Source of the DNA: Gallionella sp. | Lineage (GTDB): Bacteria; Pseudomonadota; Gammaproteobacteria; Burkholderiales; Gallionellaceae | Assembly: GCA_030700315.1 (NCBI GenBank) | Contig: JAUYJO010000020.1 | Location: 1-47,243, forward strand | Direction of reading: 5' to 3' | DNA: 47,243 nucleotides | Shown: in pieces, positions 23,595-33,889 of the stretch | Layout of the letters: every line of letters begins with the position of its first letter | Numbering within the stretch: position 1 is the stretch's first letter | Notes under the pieces: model-generated | The model's input: the letters and a program-made list of their open reading frames with translations, nothing else | The model's database searches: none | Told to the model about the DNA's origin: nothing | Translations under genes and position numbers: made by a program

Positions 23595-24363
23595 ATTCAG
23601 CATCGCTGCGGTATTCTTTGTCGGGCTGCTCGGCGGTGTGCATTGCCTCGGCATGTGCGGCAGCATCGTCGGCATGTTTGCCTCGCAGGTGCCGAAGCCC
23701 TCTCCCGCTAGCGGGAGAGGGGCCGACCGTCTCACCCCTGCCGGGGCGAGGGCCGCAAAGTTTTCCGGTGCGCGCTGGCCGTTCCACCTGGCGTATAACG
23801 GCGGGCGGCTGGCGAGTTACATGGTGGCTGGCGCACTGGTCGGCGCGCTCGGTCAGGCGGGGTTGCTGCTGCGCGATGCGGTGCCGGTGCAGCATCTGCT
23901 GTTTGCGCTGTCCAGTTTGATGTTGATCGCGCTGGGGCTGTATCTCGCCGGCATCTGGGGCGTGGTGCGCCGCATCGAACGGGTTGGCGGCGTGTTGTGG
24001 CGGCATCTTCAGCCGCTGACACGCGGTCTGCTGCCGGTCACTACGCTCGCCCGAGCCCTGCTGCTCGGCGTGCTGTGGGGCTGGCTGCCGTGCGGCTTGG
24101 TGTACAGCGTGCTGGTCACCGCTTTGGCGAGCGGCAGTGCGCAAAGCGGCGCGCTGGTGATGCTGGCGTTCGGCCTTGGCACCTTGCCGAACCTGCTGGC
24201 AATCGGGCTGTTCTGGGAGAATGCACGGCGCTGGGCGCAGTCGCCGCGCGTGCGGCTGGCCGCCGGACTGTTGGTGGCTGGATTTGGCGTGTATGGCCTG
24301 ATTAAAGTCGGCTATACTTTTTACCTTTATGGATGGACGGGAAGTTGTCATGTGGCTGCGTAG
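23587..24363 (+). CDS. TauE/SafE (UreH_2-like) family membrane protein with repeat insertion
   Basis: A 258-residue polytopic membrane protein. It begins with GLLGGVHCLGMCGSIVGM, the signature of the UreH_2/TauE-SafE subgroup often linked to heavy-metal handling and cytochrome oxidase maturation, and carries a second signature WGWLPCGLVYSVL. About six membrane helices are visible. Residues about 37-58 (KPSPASGRGADRLTPAGARA) come from palindromes at 23697-23753, placed in frame in the loop after helix 1. It overlaps bioD by 8 nt and the SCO gene by 14 nt, so it may be transcribed with both. The substrate is unknown; the SCO neighbour suggests copper. Confidence 0.8.
   Translation: MTEFSIAAVFFVGLLGGVHCLGMCGSIVGMFASQVPKPSPASGRGADRLTPAGARAAKFSGARWPFHLAYNGGRLASYMVAGALVGALGQAGLLLRDAVPVQHLLFALSSLMLIALGLYLAGIWGVVRRIERVGGVLWRHLQPLTRGLLPVTTLARALLLGVLWGWLPCGLVYSVLVTALASGSAQSGALVMLAFGLGTLPNLLAIGLFWENARRWAQSPRVRLAAGLLVAGFGVYGLIKVGYTFYLYGWTGSCHVAA
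23697..23753. repeat. Palindrome pair inside the TauE/SafE gene
   Basis: GCCCTCTCCCGCTAGCGGGA followed by GAGGGGC forms a near-perfect hairpin at 23697-23723. A second, weaker one (CACCCCTGCCGGGGCGAGGG) follows. They resemble the hairpin blocks at 21104-21149 and 33760-33777. Confidence 0.75.
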
Positions 24364-24934
24364 TTTATTTATCTTGTTTTTGCTTGTTCTGCTGGCCGGT
24401 TGCGAAAAACCCAAACTGCCTTCACCGTTCCACGCCAGCGATATCAGCGTGATGTTCACCGAGGCGGATTTTCGCTTGACCGACCATAACGGCAAGACGC
24501 GCACGTTGGCGGATTTTCGCGGCAAGGTGGTGGCCGTGTTCTTCGGTTACACTCACTGCCCGGATGTTTGCCCCACCACGTTGGGCGACCTAGCTCGGGC
24601 AATGCACTTGCTCGGCAAAGATGCAGACAGGGTGCAGGTGCTGTTTATCACCGTCGATCCCGAGCGCGACACGCCGGAGATGCTGGTGCAATATGCGCCC
24701 GCATTTTATCCGTCGTTTCTCGGCTTGTATGGGGATGCGCAGGCCACGGCGCAGGCCGCCAAGGCATTTTATGTGGCATACGACAAGCGGCCGACCGCAT
24801 CCGGCTACAATGTGGATCACAGCGTCGGCACCTTCCTGGTCGATCCGGCCGGCAAGGTGCGGTTGCGCGCGCCCCATGCGCAAAGCGCCGACCGGTTCGC
24901 CGACGATATTCGGAAACTGCTTGGCGGGGCCTGA
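24350..24934 (+). CDS. SCO1/SenC family copper chaperone
   Basis: A 194-residue lipoprotein of the thioredoxin-like SCO family, which delivers copper to the CuA centre of cytochrome oxidase. The start ATG 24350 gives MWLRSLFILFLLVLLAGC with lipobox LAGC (Cys18). The copper site is CPDVCP (Cys70, Cys74), with the partner His in VDHSVGTF near residue 157. The alternative ATG 24329 would spoil the signal peptide. It overlaps the TauE/SafE gene. No oxidase genes are in the window. Confidence 0.93.
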   Translation: MWLRSLFILFLLVLLAGCEKPKLPSPFHASDISVMFTEADFRLTDHNGKTRTLADFRGKVVAVFFGYTHCPDVCPTTLGDLARAMHLLGKDADRVQVLFITVDPERDTPEMLVQYAPAFYPSFLGLYGDAQATAQAAKAFYVAYDKRPTASGYNVDHSVGTFLVDPAGKVRLRAPHAQSADRFADDIRKLLGGA

Positions 24935-24972
24935 TGTGCAGGGGCCAGATGTGCAGGGGTCGGGTGCGCGGG

Positions 24973-25002
24973 TTGACAGGTATGATTGAAGAGCGTCATA
25001 AA
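24973..25002 (+). promoter_or_regulatory. Possible sigma70 promoter for the response regulator-ftsK pair
   Basis: TTGACA at 24973-24978 and CATAAA at 24997-25002, 18 bp apart; TAAATA at 24999 is an alternative -10. The start codon follows 15 bp downstream, giving a very short leader with GGAG at 25008. Upstream, GATGTGCAGGGG is repeated directly at 24933 and 24948. Confidence 0.45.
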
Positions 25003-25016
25003 TATCTGGAGTGGGT

Positions 25017-25709
25017 ATGGTAATGAAAATTTTAATGGTGGATGACCACGCGTTGTTTCGCGACGGGATGCGTTATGTGCTTCAGCAATTGCCCGAAGAA
25101 GTCGAGATCATGGAGGCGGGGAATTTTCTCGACGGCCTGAGGCTCGCCATGCAGCATCCCGAGCTGGATCTGGCGCTGCTCGACTTGAATATGCCGGGCA
25201 GTGAAGGTCCGGTGTCCATCCGCTATTTCCATCAGCATTATCCGCATATCCCGGTAGTGGTGGTGTCCGGCGAAGAAGGGCGCGGCTACATGGAAAAGGT
25301 GATGAATTATGGCGCGATGGGCTTTATCAGCAAGAGTTCGACCGCTGCCGTGATGCTGGGCGCGTTGAACCTGGTGATGTCCGGCGGCATCTATGTCCCG
25401 GCAGAAATGCTGCGCCAGTATAGCGCGATAAGCGATAACCTGATCGCCGATAATGAGTATGGGCAGGAGTCGGCAGACCGGCGCAGGCTGAACACTAACG
25501 AGTACGGTTTGACCCAGCGTCAGATGGAGGTGTTGCGGCATATCGCCGCCGGATTGTCCAACCGGCAAATTGCAGAGAAGGTTCACCTTGCCGAAGGAAC
25601 CGTCAAGATCCATGTGGCGGCGGTCTACCAGACATTGCGCGTGGGCAACCGCATGGAGGCGGTGCGCGTGGCCGAGAAGCTCGGGCTGTTCGATATCCCC
25701 CATGGCTGA
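25017..25709 (+). CDS. LuxR-type (NarL family) response regulator
   Basis: A two-component output protein of 230 residues. The receiver domain (about 4-120) has acidic residues VDD, phosphoacceptor Asp56 in LLDLNMPG and Lys in GFISKSS. The C-terminal LuxR helix-turn-helix (about 163-227) reads [20 protein letters not shown] with [17 protein letters not shown] 25017 lies 5 nt after GGAG; ATG 25023 is possible. No histidine kinase is adjacent, and its 3' end overlaps ftsK by 8 nt, an unusual pairing that suggests cotranscription. Confidence 0.9.
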   Translation: MVMKILMVDDHALFRDGMRYVLQQLPEEVEIMEAGNFLDGLRLAMQHPELDLALLDLNMPGSEGPVSIRYFHQHYPHIPVVVVSGEEGRGYMEKVMNYGAMGFISKSSTAAVMLGALNLVMSGGIYVPAEMLRQYSAISDNLIADNEYGQESADRRRLNTNEYGLTQRQMEVLRHIAAGLSNRQIAEKVHLAEGTVKIHVAAVYQTLRVGNRMEAVRVAEKLGLFDIPHG

Positions 25710-28029
25710 AGCCGATAACGCATCGCCGGGCGGGAAATTATTCGGCTTGCTGCGCGAGTCGCGCTGGCTGCTGCTGGTCGCATGCGCGTTATATTTTACC
25801 GTCGCGCTGTACGGCTACGACCGCGCCGATCCGGCGTGGTCGCATAGCGCCAGCGGCGCGCTGCCAAGCAATCCCGGCGGGGTGCTGGGCGCGTATCTTG
25901 CCGACCTGCTGCTTTTTATGTTCGGTTTTTCCGCGTGGTGGTGGGTGCTGTTCATGTTGCAGCGCGTGTGGGCGGGCTACCACAATTTGCACCCGCAAGG
26001 AGTAGGCCGGTGGGTGCCCGGAGCCTCCGGCTCCACCCTTCCGCTCCGCGCCGACAGCCTCTTCAGCAAGCGGGAACTGTGGGTTTCGGCTGCGGGGTTT
26101 GCGGTGTTGCTGCTGGCCAGCAGCGCGCTTGAGGCGATCAGAATGCACACCTTGAGTGCCGCGCTGCCGTCGGTTCCCGGCGGAATGCTCGGCACCTTGG
26201 TCGGCGACGCGCTGACGGCGTGGCTCGGTTTTACCGGCGCGACATTATTGTTGCTGGCGCTGATCGCCACCAGCTTCAGCGTGTTCAGCGGGCTGTCCTG
26301 GCTGCGCTTCATGGATAGTCTGGGGGCGTCGCTGGAAAAAACTTACCGCTGGATATTCCTGACCTGGCATGCCTGGCAGGATCGGCGTATCGGTGCGCAG
26401 GCGATGCACGAGCGTGTCGCCGTCGTCGAGGAAGAAAAGAAGCGCGTCGAAGACCATCAGCCCATCCATATCGAAATGCCGGTGATGGAGGTGGCCAGGT
26501 CGGCGCGGATTGCCGAGGAACGGCAAACCCCGCTATTTTCCGAGATGCCGGATTCGCCGCTGCCGCCGCTGCATTTGCTGGACCCGGCGACGCAGCATGT
26601 CGAAGCGGTGTCCGCCGATACGCTGGAATTCACCTCGCGCCTGATCGAGCGCAAGCTGAAAGATTTTGGTGTGGAAGTTAAAGTGGTCGCCGCCTATCCC
26701 GGGCCGGTGATCACGCGCTACGAGATCGAGCCGGCGGTCGGGGTAAAGGGCAGCCAGATCGTCAATCTGGTGAAAGACCTGGCGCGCGCCCTGTCGGTGG
26801 TGAGCATCCGCATGGTCGAAACTATTCCCGGCAAGACCTACATGGCGCTGGAGTTGCCCAACGCCAAGCGCCAGATGGTGCACCTGTCGGAAATTCTCGG
26901 CTCGCAAGTGTATGCGGATATGAGCTCCATGCTGACCATGGCGATGGGCAAAGATATTTCCGGCAAGCCGGTGGTCGCCGATCTGGCCAAAATGCCGCAT
27001 GTGCTGGTGGCGGGCACCACCGGCTCCGGCAAATCGGTGGGCATCAACGCGATGATCCTGAGCATTCTTTACAAGGCCACGCCGCAGCAGGTGCGCATGC
27101 TGCTCATCGACCCGAAAATGCTGGAATTGTCAGTATACGAAGGCATCCCGCACCTGCTCTGCCCGGTGGTCACCGACATGCGTCAGGCCGCTTCGGGCCT
27201 CAACTGGTGTGTGCAGGAAATGGATAAGCGCTACCGGCTGATGTCCGCGCTGGGCGTGCGCAACATCGCCGGCTATAACCAGAAAGTGCGCGAGGCGATC
27301 AAGGCGGAACAGCCGCTGACCAACCCGTTTACGCTCACGCCGGAAAACCCCGAGGCGCTGGAAGAGCTGCCGCTGATCGTGGTGTTCATCGACGAACTTG
27401 CCGACCTGATGATGGTGGTCGGCAAGAAAATCGAGGAACTGATCGCGCGCCTGGCGCAGAAGGCGCGCGCCTCCGGTATGCATCTGGTGCTCGCCACGCA
27501 GCGCCCCTCGGTGGATGTGATCACCGGGCTGATCAAGGCCAACGTGCCGACGCGCGTGGCTTTCCAGGTGTCGAGCAAGATCGATTCCCGCACCATTCTC
27601 GACCAGATGGGCGCGGAAGCCTTGCTCGGGCAAGGCGACATGCTCTACCTGCCGCCCGGCACCGGCTATCCGCAGCGCGTACACGGCGCGTTCGTGTCCG
27701 ACCAGGAAGTGCATCGCATCGCCGAATACCTGAAAGCGCTCGGCGAACCGCAATACATCGACGGCGTGCTCAATTCGCTGGAAGAAGCGGAGGAGGGCGG
27801 CGGCGAAGGCGGCGCCAGCCTGGATGCCGAAGCCGATCCGCTGTACGACCAGGCGGTGGAAATCGTCGTCAAAAACCGCCGCGCCTCAATCTCTCTGGTG
27901 CAGCGCCATCTGCGCATCGGCTACAACCGCGCCGCGCGTCTGGTCGAACAGATGGAAGCTGCGGGTATCGTGTCGGCGATGCAGAGCAACGGCAACCGGG
28001 ATGTGATCGCACCGGCACGTTCGGAATGA
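25702..28029 (+). CDS. ftsK: DNA translocase FtsK
   Basis: A 775-residue FtsK/SpoIIIE motor that pumps DNA through the septum and activates XerCD. The N-terminal membrane part has four helices within about residues 20-220. A linker with acidic heptad-like sequence follows, then the motor domain: [14 protein letters not shown], Walker [11 protein letters not shown] near residue 438, Walker [15 protein letters not shown] and [15 protein letters not shown]. The gamma winged helix is at the end ([20 protein letters not shown]). Residues about 99-118 ([20 protein letters not shown]) look like a repeat-derived insertion in the loop after helix 2. The linker is short compared with E. coli FtsK. Confidence 0.96.
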   Translation: MAEADNASPGGKLFGLLRESRWLLLVACALYFTVALYGYDRADPAWSHSASGALPSNPGGVLGAYLADLLLFMFGFSAWWWVLFMLQRVWAGYHNLHPQGVGRWVPGASGSTLPLRADSLFSKRELWVSAAGFAVLLLASSALEAIRMHTLSAALPSVPGGMLGTLVGDALTAWLGFTGATLLLLALIATSFSVFSGLSWLRFMDSLGASLEKTYRWIFLTWHAWQDRRIGAQAMHERVAVVEEEKKRVEDHQPIHIEMPVMEVARSARIAEERQTPLFSEMPDSPLPPLHLLDPATQHVEAVSADTLEFTSRLIERKLKDFGVEVKVVAAYPGPVITRYEIEPAVGVKGSQIVNLVKDLARALSVVSIRMVETIPGKTYMALELPNAKRQMVHLSEILGSQVYADMSSMLTMAMGKDISGKPVVADLAKMPHVLVAGTTGSGKSVGINAMILSILYKATPQQVRMLLIDPKMLELSVYEGIPHLLCPVVTDMRQAASGLNWCVQEMDKRYRLMSALGVRNIAGYNQKVREAIKAEQPLTNPFTLTPENPEALEELPLIVVFIDELADLMMVVGKKIEELIARLAQKARASGMHLVLATQRPSVDVITGLIKANVPTRVAFQVSSKIDSRTILDQMGAEALLGQGDMLYLPPGTGYPQRVHGAFVSDQEVHRIAEYLKALGEPQYIDGVLNSLEEAEEGGGEGGASLDAEADPLYDQAVEIVVKNRRASISLVQRHLRIGYNRAARLVEQMEAAGIVSAMQSNGNRDVIAPARSE
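26012..26038. repeat. Small palindrome inside ftsK
   Basis: GGGTGCCCGGAGCC-TCC-GGCTCC then ACCC: stems GGAGCC/GGCTCC and GGGTG/CACCC. It is in frame in the loop between membrane helices 2 and 3. No second copy is in the window, so assignment as a mobile repeat is tentative. Confidence 0.5.
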
Positions 28030-28039
28030 ACTGTTTTTC

Positions 28040-28065
28040 TCCTTCCCCATGCAGGGGGAAGGGAT
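28040..28065. repeat. RA-like half palindrome after ftsK
   Basis: CTCCTTCCCCATGCAGGGGG then AAGGGA forms a hairpin just after the ftsK stop. RB copy c is joined directly to it, as in other places. Confidence 0.6.
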
Positions 28066-28125
28066 TAACCAGCGACTTGGCTGCGGTCTTTGGCAGCCTA
28101 GTCGAATGGCTAGTTGTTTCATCAG
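28066..28125 (-). repeat. RB element, copy c
   Basis: 60 bp, minus orientation. Stem 3 is GGCTGC/GCAGCC and stem 2 CGACT/AGTCG. It is inserted after GGGAT. The remaining 80 bp to lolA (28126-28207) hold only weak inverted repeats. Confidence 0.8.
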
Positions 28126-28207
28126 GGGTTCGGGGTAAAAGGTGGAGCAATCTTGCGAGGCGTTTCACCATCAGGGGTGGCTACTGCCATACCCGTTAGG
28201 AAGCAAA

Positions 28208-28819
28208 ATGAAAAAGTTTCTCACCCTGTTGTTCTTGTTGTTGCCGCTTGCGGCCCATGCTGGCGGCATCGACAAGCTGAAGGAATTCGTTGCCTCCACA
28301 CATTCCGCGCAGGCAGATTTTACGCAGGTGGTGCTCGATCAGAACGGCAAACGCCTCCAGAGCGCCTCCGGCATCATGCAGTTCCAGCGCCCCGGAAAAT
28401 TTCGCTGGACCTACCAAAAACCCTACGAACAGATCATTGTCGGCGACGGCGAAAAATTCTGGCTGTATGACGTGGACCTGAACCAGGTGACGGTGAAAAA
28501 ACTTGACGCCGCGCTGGGCAGCAGCCCCGCCGCGCTGCTCTCCGGCAATAACGAAATCGAGCGCGATTTTACCCTCAAGGAAAGCGGCAGCCAGGATGGG
28601 CTGGACTGGCTGCAAGCCATCTCCAAAACGCAGGACAGCGGTTTTGAAAAGATACTGATGGCGTTCAACGCGCAGGCCGAACTGGTCATCATGGAGCTGA
28701 ACGACGCGTTCGGGCACAAGACCGTGCTGCGCTTTTCCAACATGCAGCGCAACCCGAAACTTTCCGCACAACAGTTCCGGTTCACGCCGCCCAAGGGCGC
28801 GGATGTGCTGGGCGACTGA
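28208..28819 (+). CDS. lolA: Outer-membrane lipoprotein carrier protein LolA
   Basis: A periplasmic carrier of 203 residues that takes lipoproteins from LolCDE to the outer membrane. ATG 28208 follows AGGA by 7 nt and gives the signal MKKFLTLLFLLLPLAAHA. The mature part has FTQVVLDQNGKRLQSASG, RPGKFRWTYQKPYEQ and GDGEKFWLYDVDLNQVTV, all typical of LolA. ftsK-lolA-rarA-serS order is common in proteobacteria; here a kinase/receiver pair on the other strand interrupts it. Confidence 0.95.
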   Translation: MKKFLTLLFLLLPLAAHAGGIDKLKEFVASTHSAQADFTQVVLDQNGKRLQSASGIMQFQRPGKFRWTYQKPYEQIIVGDGEKFWLYDVDLNQVTVKKLDAALGSSPAALLSGNNEIERDFTLKESGSQDGLDWLQAISKTQDSGFEKILMAFNAQAELVIMELNDAFGHKTVLRFSNMQRNPKLSAQQFRFTPPKGADVLGD

Positions 28820-28867
28820 CAGAAAAAACCTGATGAGGAATAAACAGCAGAAAGCGGCAGGAAAGAA

Positions 28868-28898
28868 TTTCGGGTATCCGTAACACGGACACCCGAAA
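28868..28898. terminator. Hairpin between convergent lolA and the receiver gene
   Basis: TTTCGGGT-A-TCCGT, loop AAC, ACGGA-C-ACCCGAAA, followed on the plus strand by ATCCAGATATTTTT. A second small hairpin, CCGAAT/ATTCGG, lies at 28924-28945. The position suits a bidirectional terminator. Confidence 0.6.
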
Positions 28899-28968
28899 AT
28901 CCAGATATTTTTAGGGACGTTGCCGAATGGTTTACGAAATTCGGTAGCTGATGGTTACATCTTGGTGA

Positions 28969-29373
28969 TTACATCTTGGGTTCGACGCCGCCGATGTAAC
29001 CACGCTGGCTGATGGCTTTCATGACCACCTCGACCAGTTTTTCCTTTTCCACCGGCTTGACGAGATACTCGACCACGCCTTCTTTCATGAATTCTACCGC
29101 GAGTTTGACGTCAGGATAGCCGGTCAGCACGATGACGGGAATGGACGGATATTCGCGCCGGAAATACGCGACGGCTTCGACGCCGTTGATGTTGGGCATC
29201 CGCACATCGCACAGGATCGCGTCCACGGTAATGACATTCTCGGCATCGAGCACTTCGATTCCCTTCTCGCCGTCCTCAGCCTCCACCACTTCCAGGCCGG
29301 TGTCTTTGAGCTGAAGCTTGATCGTATTGCGTACATCCTCTTCGTCATCCACCACTAATATTTTGTGCTGCAT
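28969..29373 (-). CDS. Single-domain response regulator
   Basis: A 134-residue stand-alone receiver (CheY-like). It has VVDDEEDV, phosphoacceptor Asp56 in LCDVRMP, Thr in VIVLTGYPD and Lys107 in YLVKPVEKEKL. No output domain is present; the C terminus ends about ten residues after the fold (GYIGGVEPKM). It lies 12 nt after the histidine kinase gene, with GAGG before its ATG, so the two form one operon and probably one signalling pair. The downstream target is unknown. Confidence 0.92.
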   Translation of the reverse strand: MQHKILVVDDEEDVRNTIKLQLKDTGLEVVEAEDGEKGIEVLDAENVITVDAILCDVRMPNINGVEAVAYFRREYPSIPVIVLTGYPDVKLAVEFMKEGVVEYLVKPVEKEKLVEVVMKAISQRGYIGGVEPKM

Positions 29374-29385
29374 TTTTGTGCCTCC

Positions 29386-30756
29386 TCAGTTGGTTTCGAT
29401 GCCCGGGAAACGGATGGTTACCGTTGTCCCTTTGTTTTCCAAGCTTTCCAAAGTAACGGTTCCATTGTACTTATTAACTATCTTTTGCACAATGTACATG
29501 CCGAGCCCCTCGCCTTCGTCAGGACCCTTGGTGGTGAAGAAAGGATCGAAAATTTTTCCGAGATGCTCCGCCCGGATTCCCGTTCCCGTGTCCTTGATGC
29601 GTATGCAGGCCTGGTTGCCCTCGCTGGAGGTTGTTATCTCCAGCACGCCCCGCCCCGCCATGGCTTGGATACCGTTCCGGATCACATTGAAGAATACCTG
29701 CTGGATTTCTTCCGGCTTGGCGGATATTCCGGGAACGGGCGCAAAGTCCTGCCGGATTGTGATCCGGTCGTCCAGCAACGAATGTTTTGCCATGTCGAGA
29801 GCTTCGGCCAGTTTTTCCCGCACATCGGTATTTTCCAGCTCGTGGCGGTCGGCGGGCCGGATGTACCCCGAAAGGTTTTTTACGATGGCAGAAATGTGCT
29901 TGGCCTGTTTGATGATATCCCGCGCATGTTCGTTGCACGCCGAAATGTCGCTTTCATCCCGTATCGCCTCTGCCTTCCCCAGAACGACGTACAGCGGGTT
30001 GTTGATTTCATGGCCGATGCCGCTGACCATTGTGCCGATTGCCGCCATTTTCTCTGCCTGGATGAGTTGCCCCATGACGCGGTCTTTTTCGGCCTGGTTC
30101 TCCCGGAGCTCCCGCGTCCGCTCCGCCACTTTCTCTTCCAGCAATTCTTCCGCCCGCTTGCGCTCGGTGATGTCGTAAAAAACTTCCAGGATCGCCGGTT
30201 TGCCCTGATACATCATCCCGGTATGCGTGATTTCGAAAATTCTTCCACCCAGCACGCCGGTGCTTTCGATGGATTTTGTGATGCCGAGCTGGATCGGTTG
30301 ATGCAATGAGCAATCGTCGCACTGTTTCCGGTCATCCTTGTAAAGATTCCAGCATTTTTCGCCCAGCGCACGCTTGCCCACGGCATTTTCCATCGCACTG
30401 CTGATGTAGAGAATTTGCCCTCGCTCATCCACTATATCCATGCCGAAAGGCAGGGATTCGATCAACAGCTTGTTGAAATCGCTGGTTTCGCGCAACGCGT
30501 TTTCCGCCTGCCTGCGTTCGGCAATGTTCCGCACCAGTGGGCGGAACACCAGAAAATAAAACATCGGGAAAATCAGAACGGCCAGCAGTGTCGCGTCCAT
30601 CAGTGTTGCTTCCATCCGGGACATGGGTGGGAGCATAGGCAGAAAAACCATTACCAGCGCTTCCACAAGGAACACCGCACCAACCAGTACAGCCAATAAC
30701 CAGGTGGCCGATTGGTGAAATTCCTGCTCTTGGGGAACTACAGGTTTATCGGGCAT
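29386..30756 (-). CDS. Membrane PAS histidine kinase
   Basis: A 456-residue sensor kinase. Two membrane helices (about 19-42 and 54-74) enclose a very short external loop. A PAS domain spans about 90-200 and contains three Cys (CWNLYKDDRKQCDDC, 135, 146, 149), resembling Cys-bearing PAS domains that may bind metal or sense redox state. A coiled-coil linker leads to the HisKA region with His249 in SGIGHEINNPL, and the HATPase domain has VFFNVIRNGIQAM, DTGTGI and GEGLGM. A GGAG lies 9 nt before the ATG. It is cotranscribed with the receiver downstream. Confidence 0.93.
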   Translation of the reverse strand: MPDKPVVPQEQEFHQSATWLLAVLVGAVFLVEALVMVFLPMLPPMSRMEATLMDATLLAVLIFPMFYFLVFRPLVRNIAERRQAENALRETSDFNKLLIESLPFGMDIVDERGQILYISSAMENAVGKRALGEKCWNLYKDDRKQCDDCSLHQPIQLGITKSIESTGVLGGRIFEITHTGMMYQGKPAILEVFYDITERKRAEELLEEKVAERTRELRENQAEKDRVMGQLIQAEKMAAIGTMVSGIGHEINNPLYVVLGKAEAIRDESDISACNEHARDIIKQAKHISAIVKNLSGYIRPADRHELENTDVREKLAEALDMAKHSLLDDRITIRQDFAPVPGISAKPEEIQQVFFNVIRNGIQAMAGRGVLEITTSSEGNQACIRIKDTGTGIRAEHLGKIFDPFFTTKGPDEGEGLGMYIVQKIVNKYNGTVTLESLENKGTTVTIRFPGIETN

Positions 30757-30918
30757 GAAGGATGCTCCTGGCGACGAGGGTGGCTCGCATGTATTCTATA
30801 TCGGGCGCATGCAATTGGGGTAACGGTTGCAGTCGCGAGCAATTCCGCAGAATCGTGTGGAGCCCGAATATTGCCGCAACTGCCGGAATGCGTTTATTCG
30901 GTAATGGCGTCGCTGGAT

Positions 30919-30924
30919 TATAAT
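30919..30924 (+). promoter_or_regulatory. Candidate -10 box for rarA
   Basis: A consensus TATAAT lies 68 bp before the rarA start, in the 235-bp gap between divergent kinase and rarA genes. The -35 is poor (ATTCGG at 30896). Nothing else stands out in this gap. Confidence 0.4.
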
Positions 30925-30991
30925 TCATGCGCTTTTTTGGCAACCAACCTCGCCACCGGGAACGACACGTTCAGAAAGTCACACGCTAACC

Positions 30992-32307
30992 ATGCCGGAT
31001 TTGTTCGCACATAACACCCCCGCTGCGCCGCTGGCGGAACGCCTGCGCCCGAAAAATATCGACGAAGTCATCGGGCAATCGCACCTATTGGGTGAGGGCA
31101 GGCCGTTGCGTCTGGCATTCCAGTCCGGCAAGCTGCACTCGATGATTCTGTGGGGGCCTCCGGGCGTGGGCAAGACCACGCTGGCGCGGTTGATGGCGCA
31201 GGCCTTCGATGCCGAGTTCATGCCGCTGTCGGCGGTGCTGTCCGGCGTGAAAGACATCCGCGAGGCCATCGCGCAGGCGCAGCAGATGCTGCAACAGCGC
31301 GGCCGCCATACCATCCTGTTCGTTGACGAGGTACACCGCTTCAACAAGTCGCAGCAGGATGCGTTCCTGCCGTTCGTCGAGCAGGGGCTCGTGACATTTA
31401 TCGGCGCGACCACCGAAAACCCGTCGTTTGAAGTCAACAACGCGCTGCTGTCGCGCGCCCAGGTGTATGTGCTGCACGCGCTGTCTGCCGAAGAGCTGGG
31501 CGCTTTGTTCGAACGTGCGCGGCAGGTCGCATTGGCAGATTTGCAATTCAACGACACAGCAAAGGAGCGCATCATCGGCTATGCCGACGGCGATGCGCGC
31601 CGGCTGCTGAACGCGCTGGAACAGTTGCAAACTGCCGCACAGACCGCCGGTGTGAGCAACATCGACGCCAAATTTCTCGACGACACGCTGGCGCAAAATT
31701 TGCGCCGTTTCGACAAGGGCGGCGAGGCGTTCTACGACCAGATTTCCGCGCTGCACAAGTCGGTGCGCGGCTCCAACCCAGATGCTGCGCTGTACTGGCT
31801 GGTGCGCATGCTGGACGGCGGCGCCGACCCGCGCTATATGGCGCGGCGCATCGTGCGCATGGCGTGGGAAGACATCGGCTTGGCCGACCCGCGCGCGATC
31901 CAGTTGACGCAGGATGCGGCGCTGACCTACGAGCGGCTCGGCTCGCCGGAAGGCGAACTCGCACTGGCGCAGGCGGTGCTGTATCTGGCCTGCGCGCCCA
32001 AGTCGAACGCGGGCTACGTCGCGTATAATGCCGCGCGCGCCTGGGTGGCCCAGGACGGCTCGCGCGACGTGCCCTTGCATTTGCGCAACGCGCCGACCAA
32101 GCTGATGAAGCAGCTCGATTACGGAAAAGATTACCGTTATGCGCACGACGAGGCGGGCGGCTATGCGGCGGGGGAAAATTATTTCCCCGACGACATGCCG
32201 CAAGTCAGCTTCTATCAGCCGACCGAACGCGGGCTGGAAGCGAAGATTGCCGAGAAGCTGGCGCGGCTGCGCGAGTTGGATGCGGCGAAGAAAAAAGCCA
32301 AGAGCAA

Positions 32308-32311
<4 letters not shown>
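30992..32311 (+). CDS. rarA: Replication-associated recombination protein RarA (MgsA)
   Basis: A 439-residue AAA+ ATPase of the clamp-loader class that acts at stalled replication forks. It begins with PLAERLRPKNIDEVIGQSHLL, Walker A is GPPGVGKTT near residue 54, Walker B ILFVDEVHRFN, and FIGATTENPSF is sensor 1. The C-terminal half has KSVRGSNPDAALYWLVRML and the MgsA tetramerisation part ending NYFPDDMPQVSFYQP. The stop TAG is formed by the first bases of a palindrome at 32308-32361. serS follows 81 bp later. Confidence 0.96.
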
Positions 32312-33712
<1,401 letters not shown>

Positions 33713-33759
33713 CGGGCATGACAAGTTGCCATCCGTGATGAGGAAACTTGCCATGCCCG
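33713..33759. repeat. RF hairpin after serS
   Basis: CGGGCATGACAAGTT at 33713-33727 pairs with AACTTGCCATGCCCG at 33745-33759 (14 of 15). The interior ATCCGTGATGAGGA matches the RF copy at 21217 in reverse orientation. It directly follows the serS stop and may serve as its terminator. Confidence 0.75.
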
Positions 33760-33777
33760 CCCCCTCTCCCCAACCCT
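33760..33777. repeat. C-rich half hairpin, left of RB copy d
   Basis: CCCCCTCTCCCCAACCCTCT, here at about 33760-33779, is the complement of the AGAGGGTTGGGGAGA block at 21136-21149. Its other half (CCCGCAAGCGGGCGAGGGAG) lies beyond the RB insertion at 33839-33858. Confidence 0.65.
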
Positions 33778-33838
33778 CTGGTGGAACTACTAGCCATTCG
33801 ACTAGATTGGCAAAGAGCGCCAACCAAGTCGCTGGTTA
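33778..33838 (+). repeat. RB element, copy d
   Basis: 61 bp, plus orientation. Stem 3 is GATTGGC/GCCAACC with one mismatch, stem 2 CGACT/AGTCG. It sits inside the purine/pyrimidine hairpin of the composite repeat instead of beside it. Confidence 0.85.
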
Positions 33839-33889
33839 TCCCGCAAGCGGGCGAGGGAGCGAACGAATCGCTGTGCGAGTTTCTCGTTA
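33839..33889. repeat. Composite repeat, last part (serS-channel gap)
   Basis: CCCGCAAGCGGGCGAGGGAG followed by CGAACGAATCGCTGTGCGAG matches the minus strand of the block at 21067-21130 (GCGCAGCGATTCGTTTGCTC). It ends one base before the start codon of the channel gene, so no native leader remains. Confidence 0.7.

Noticed and set aside
23371..24525. A 384-codon minus-strand ORF across bioD and the SCO gene
   Set aside because: It spans several convincing plus-strand genes and has low-complexity composition.
24933..24961. Direct repeat of GATGTGCAGGGG after the SCO gene
   Set aside because: Only two short copies, no symmetry and no clear link to a feature.
31085..32203. A 372-codon minus-strand ORF opposite rarA
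   Set aside because: A shadow frame; rarA on the plus strand has all family motifs.
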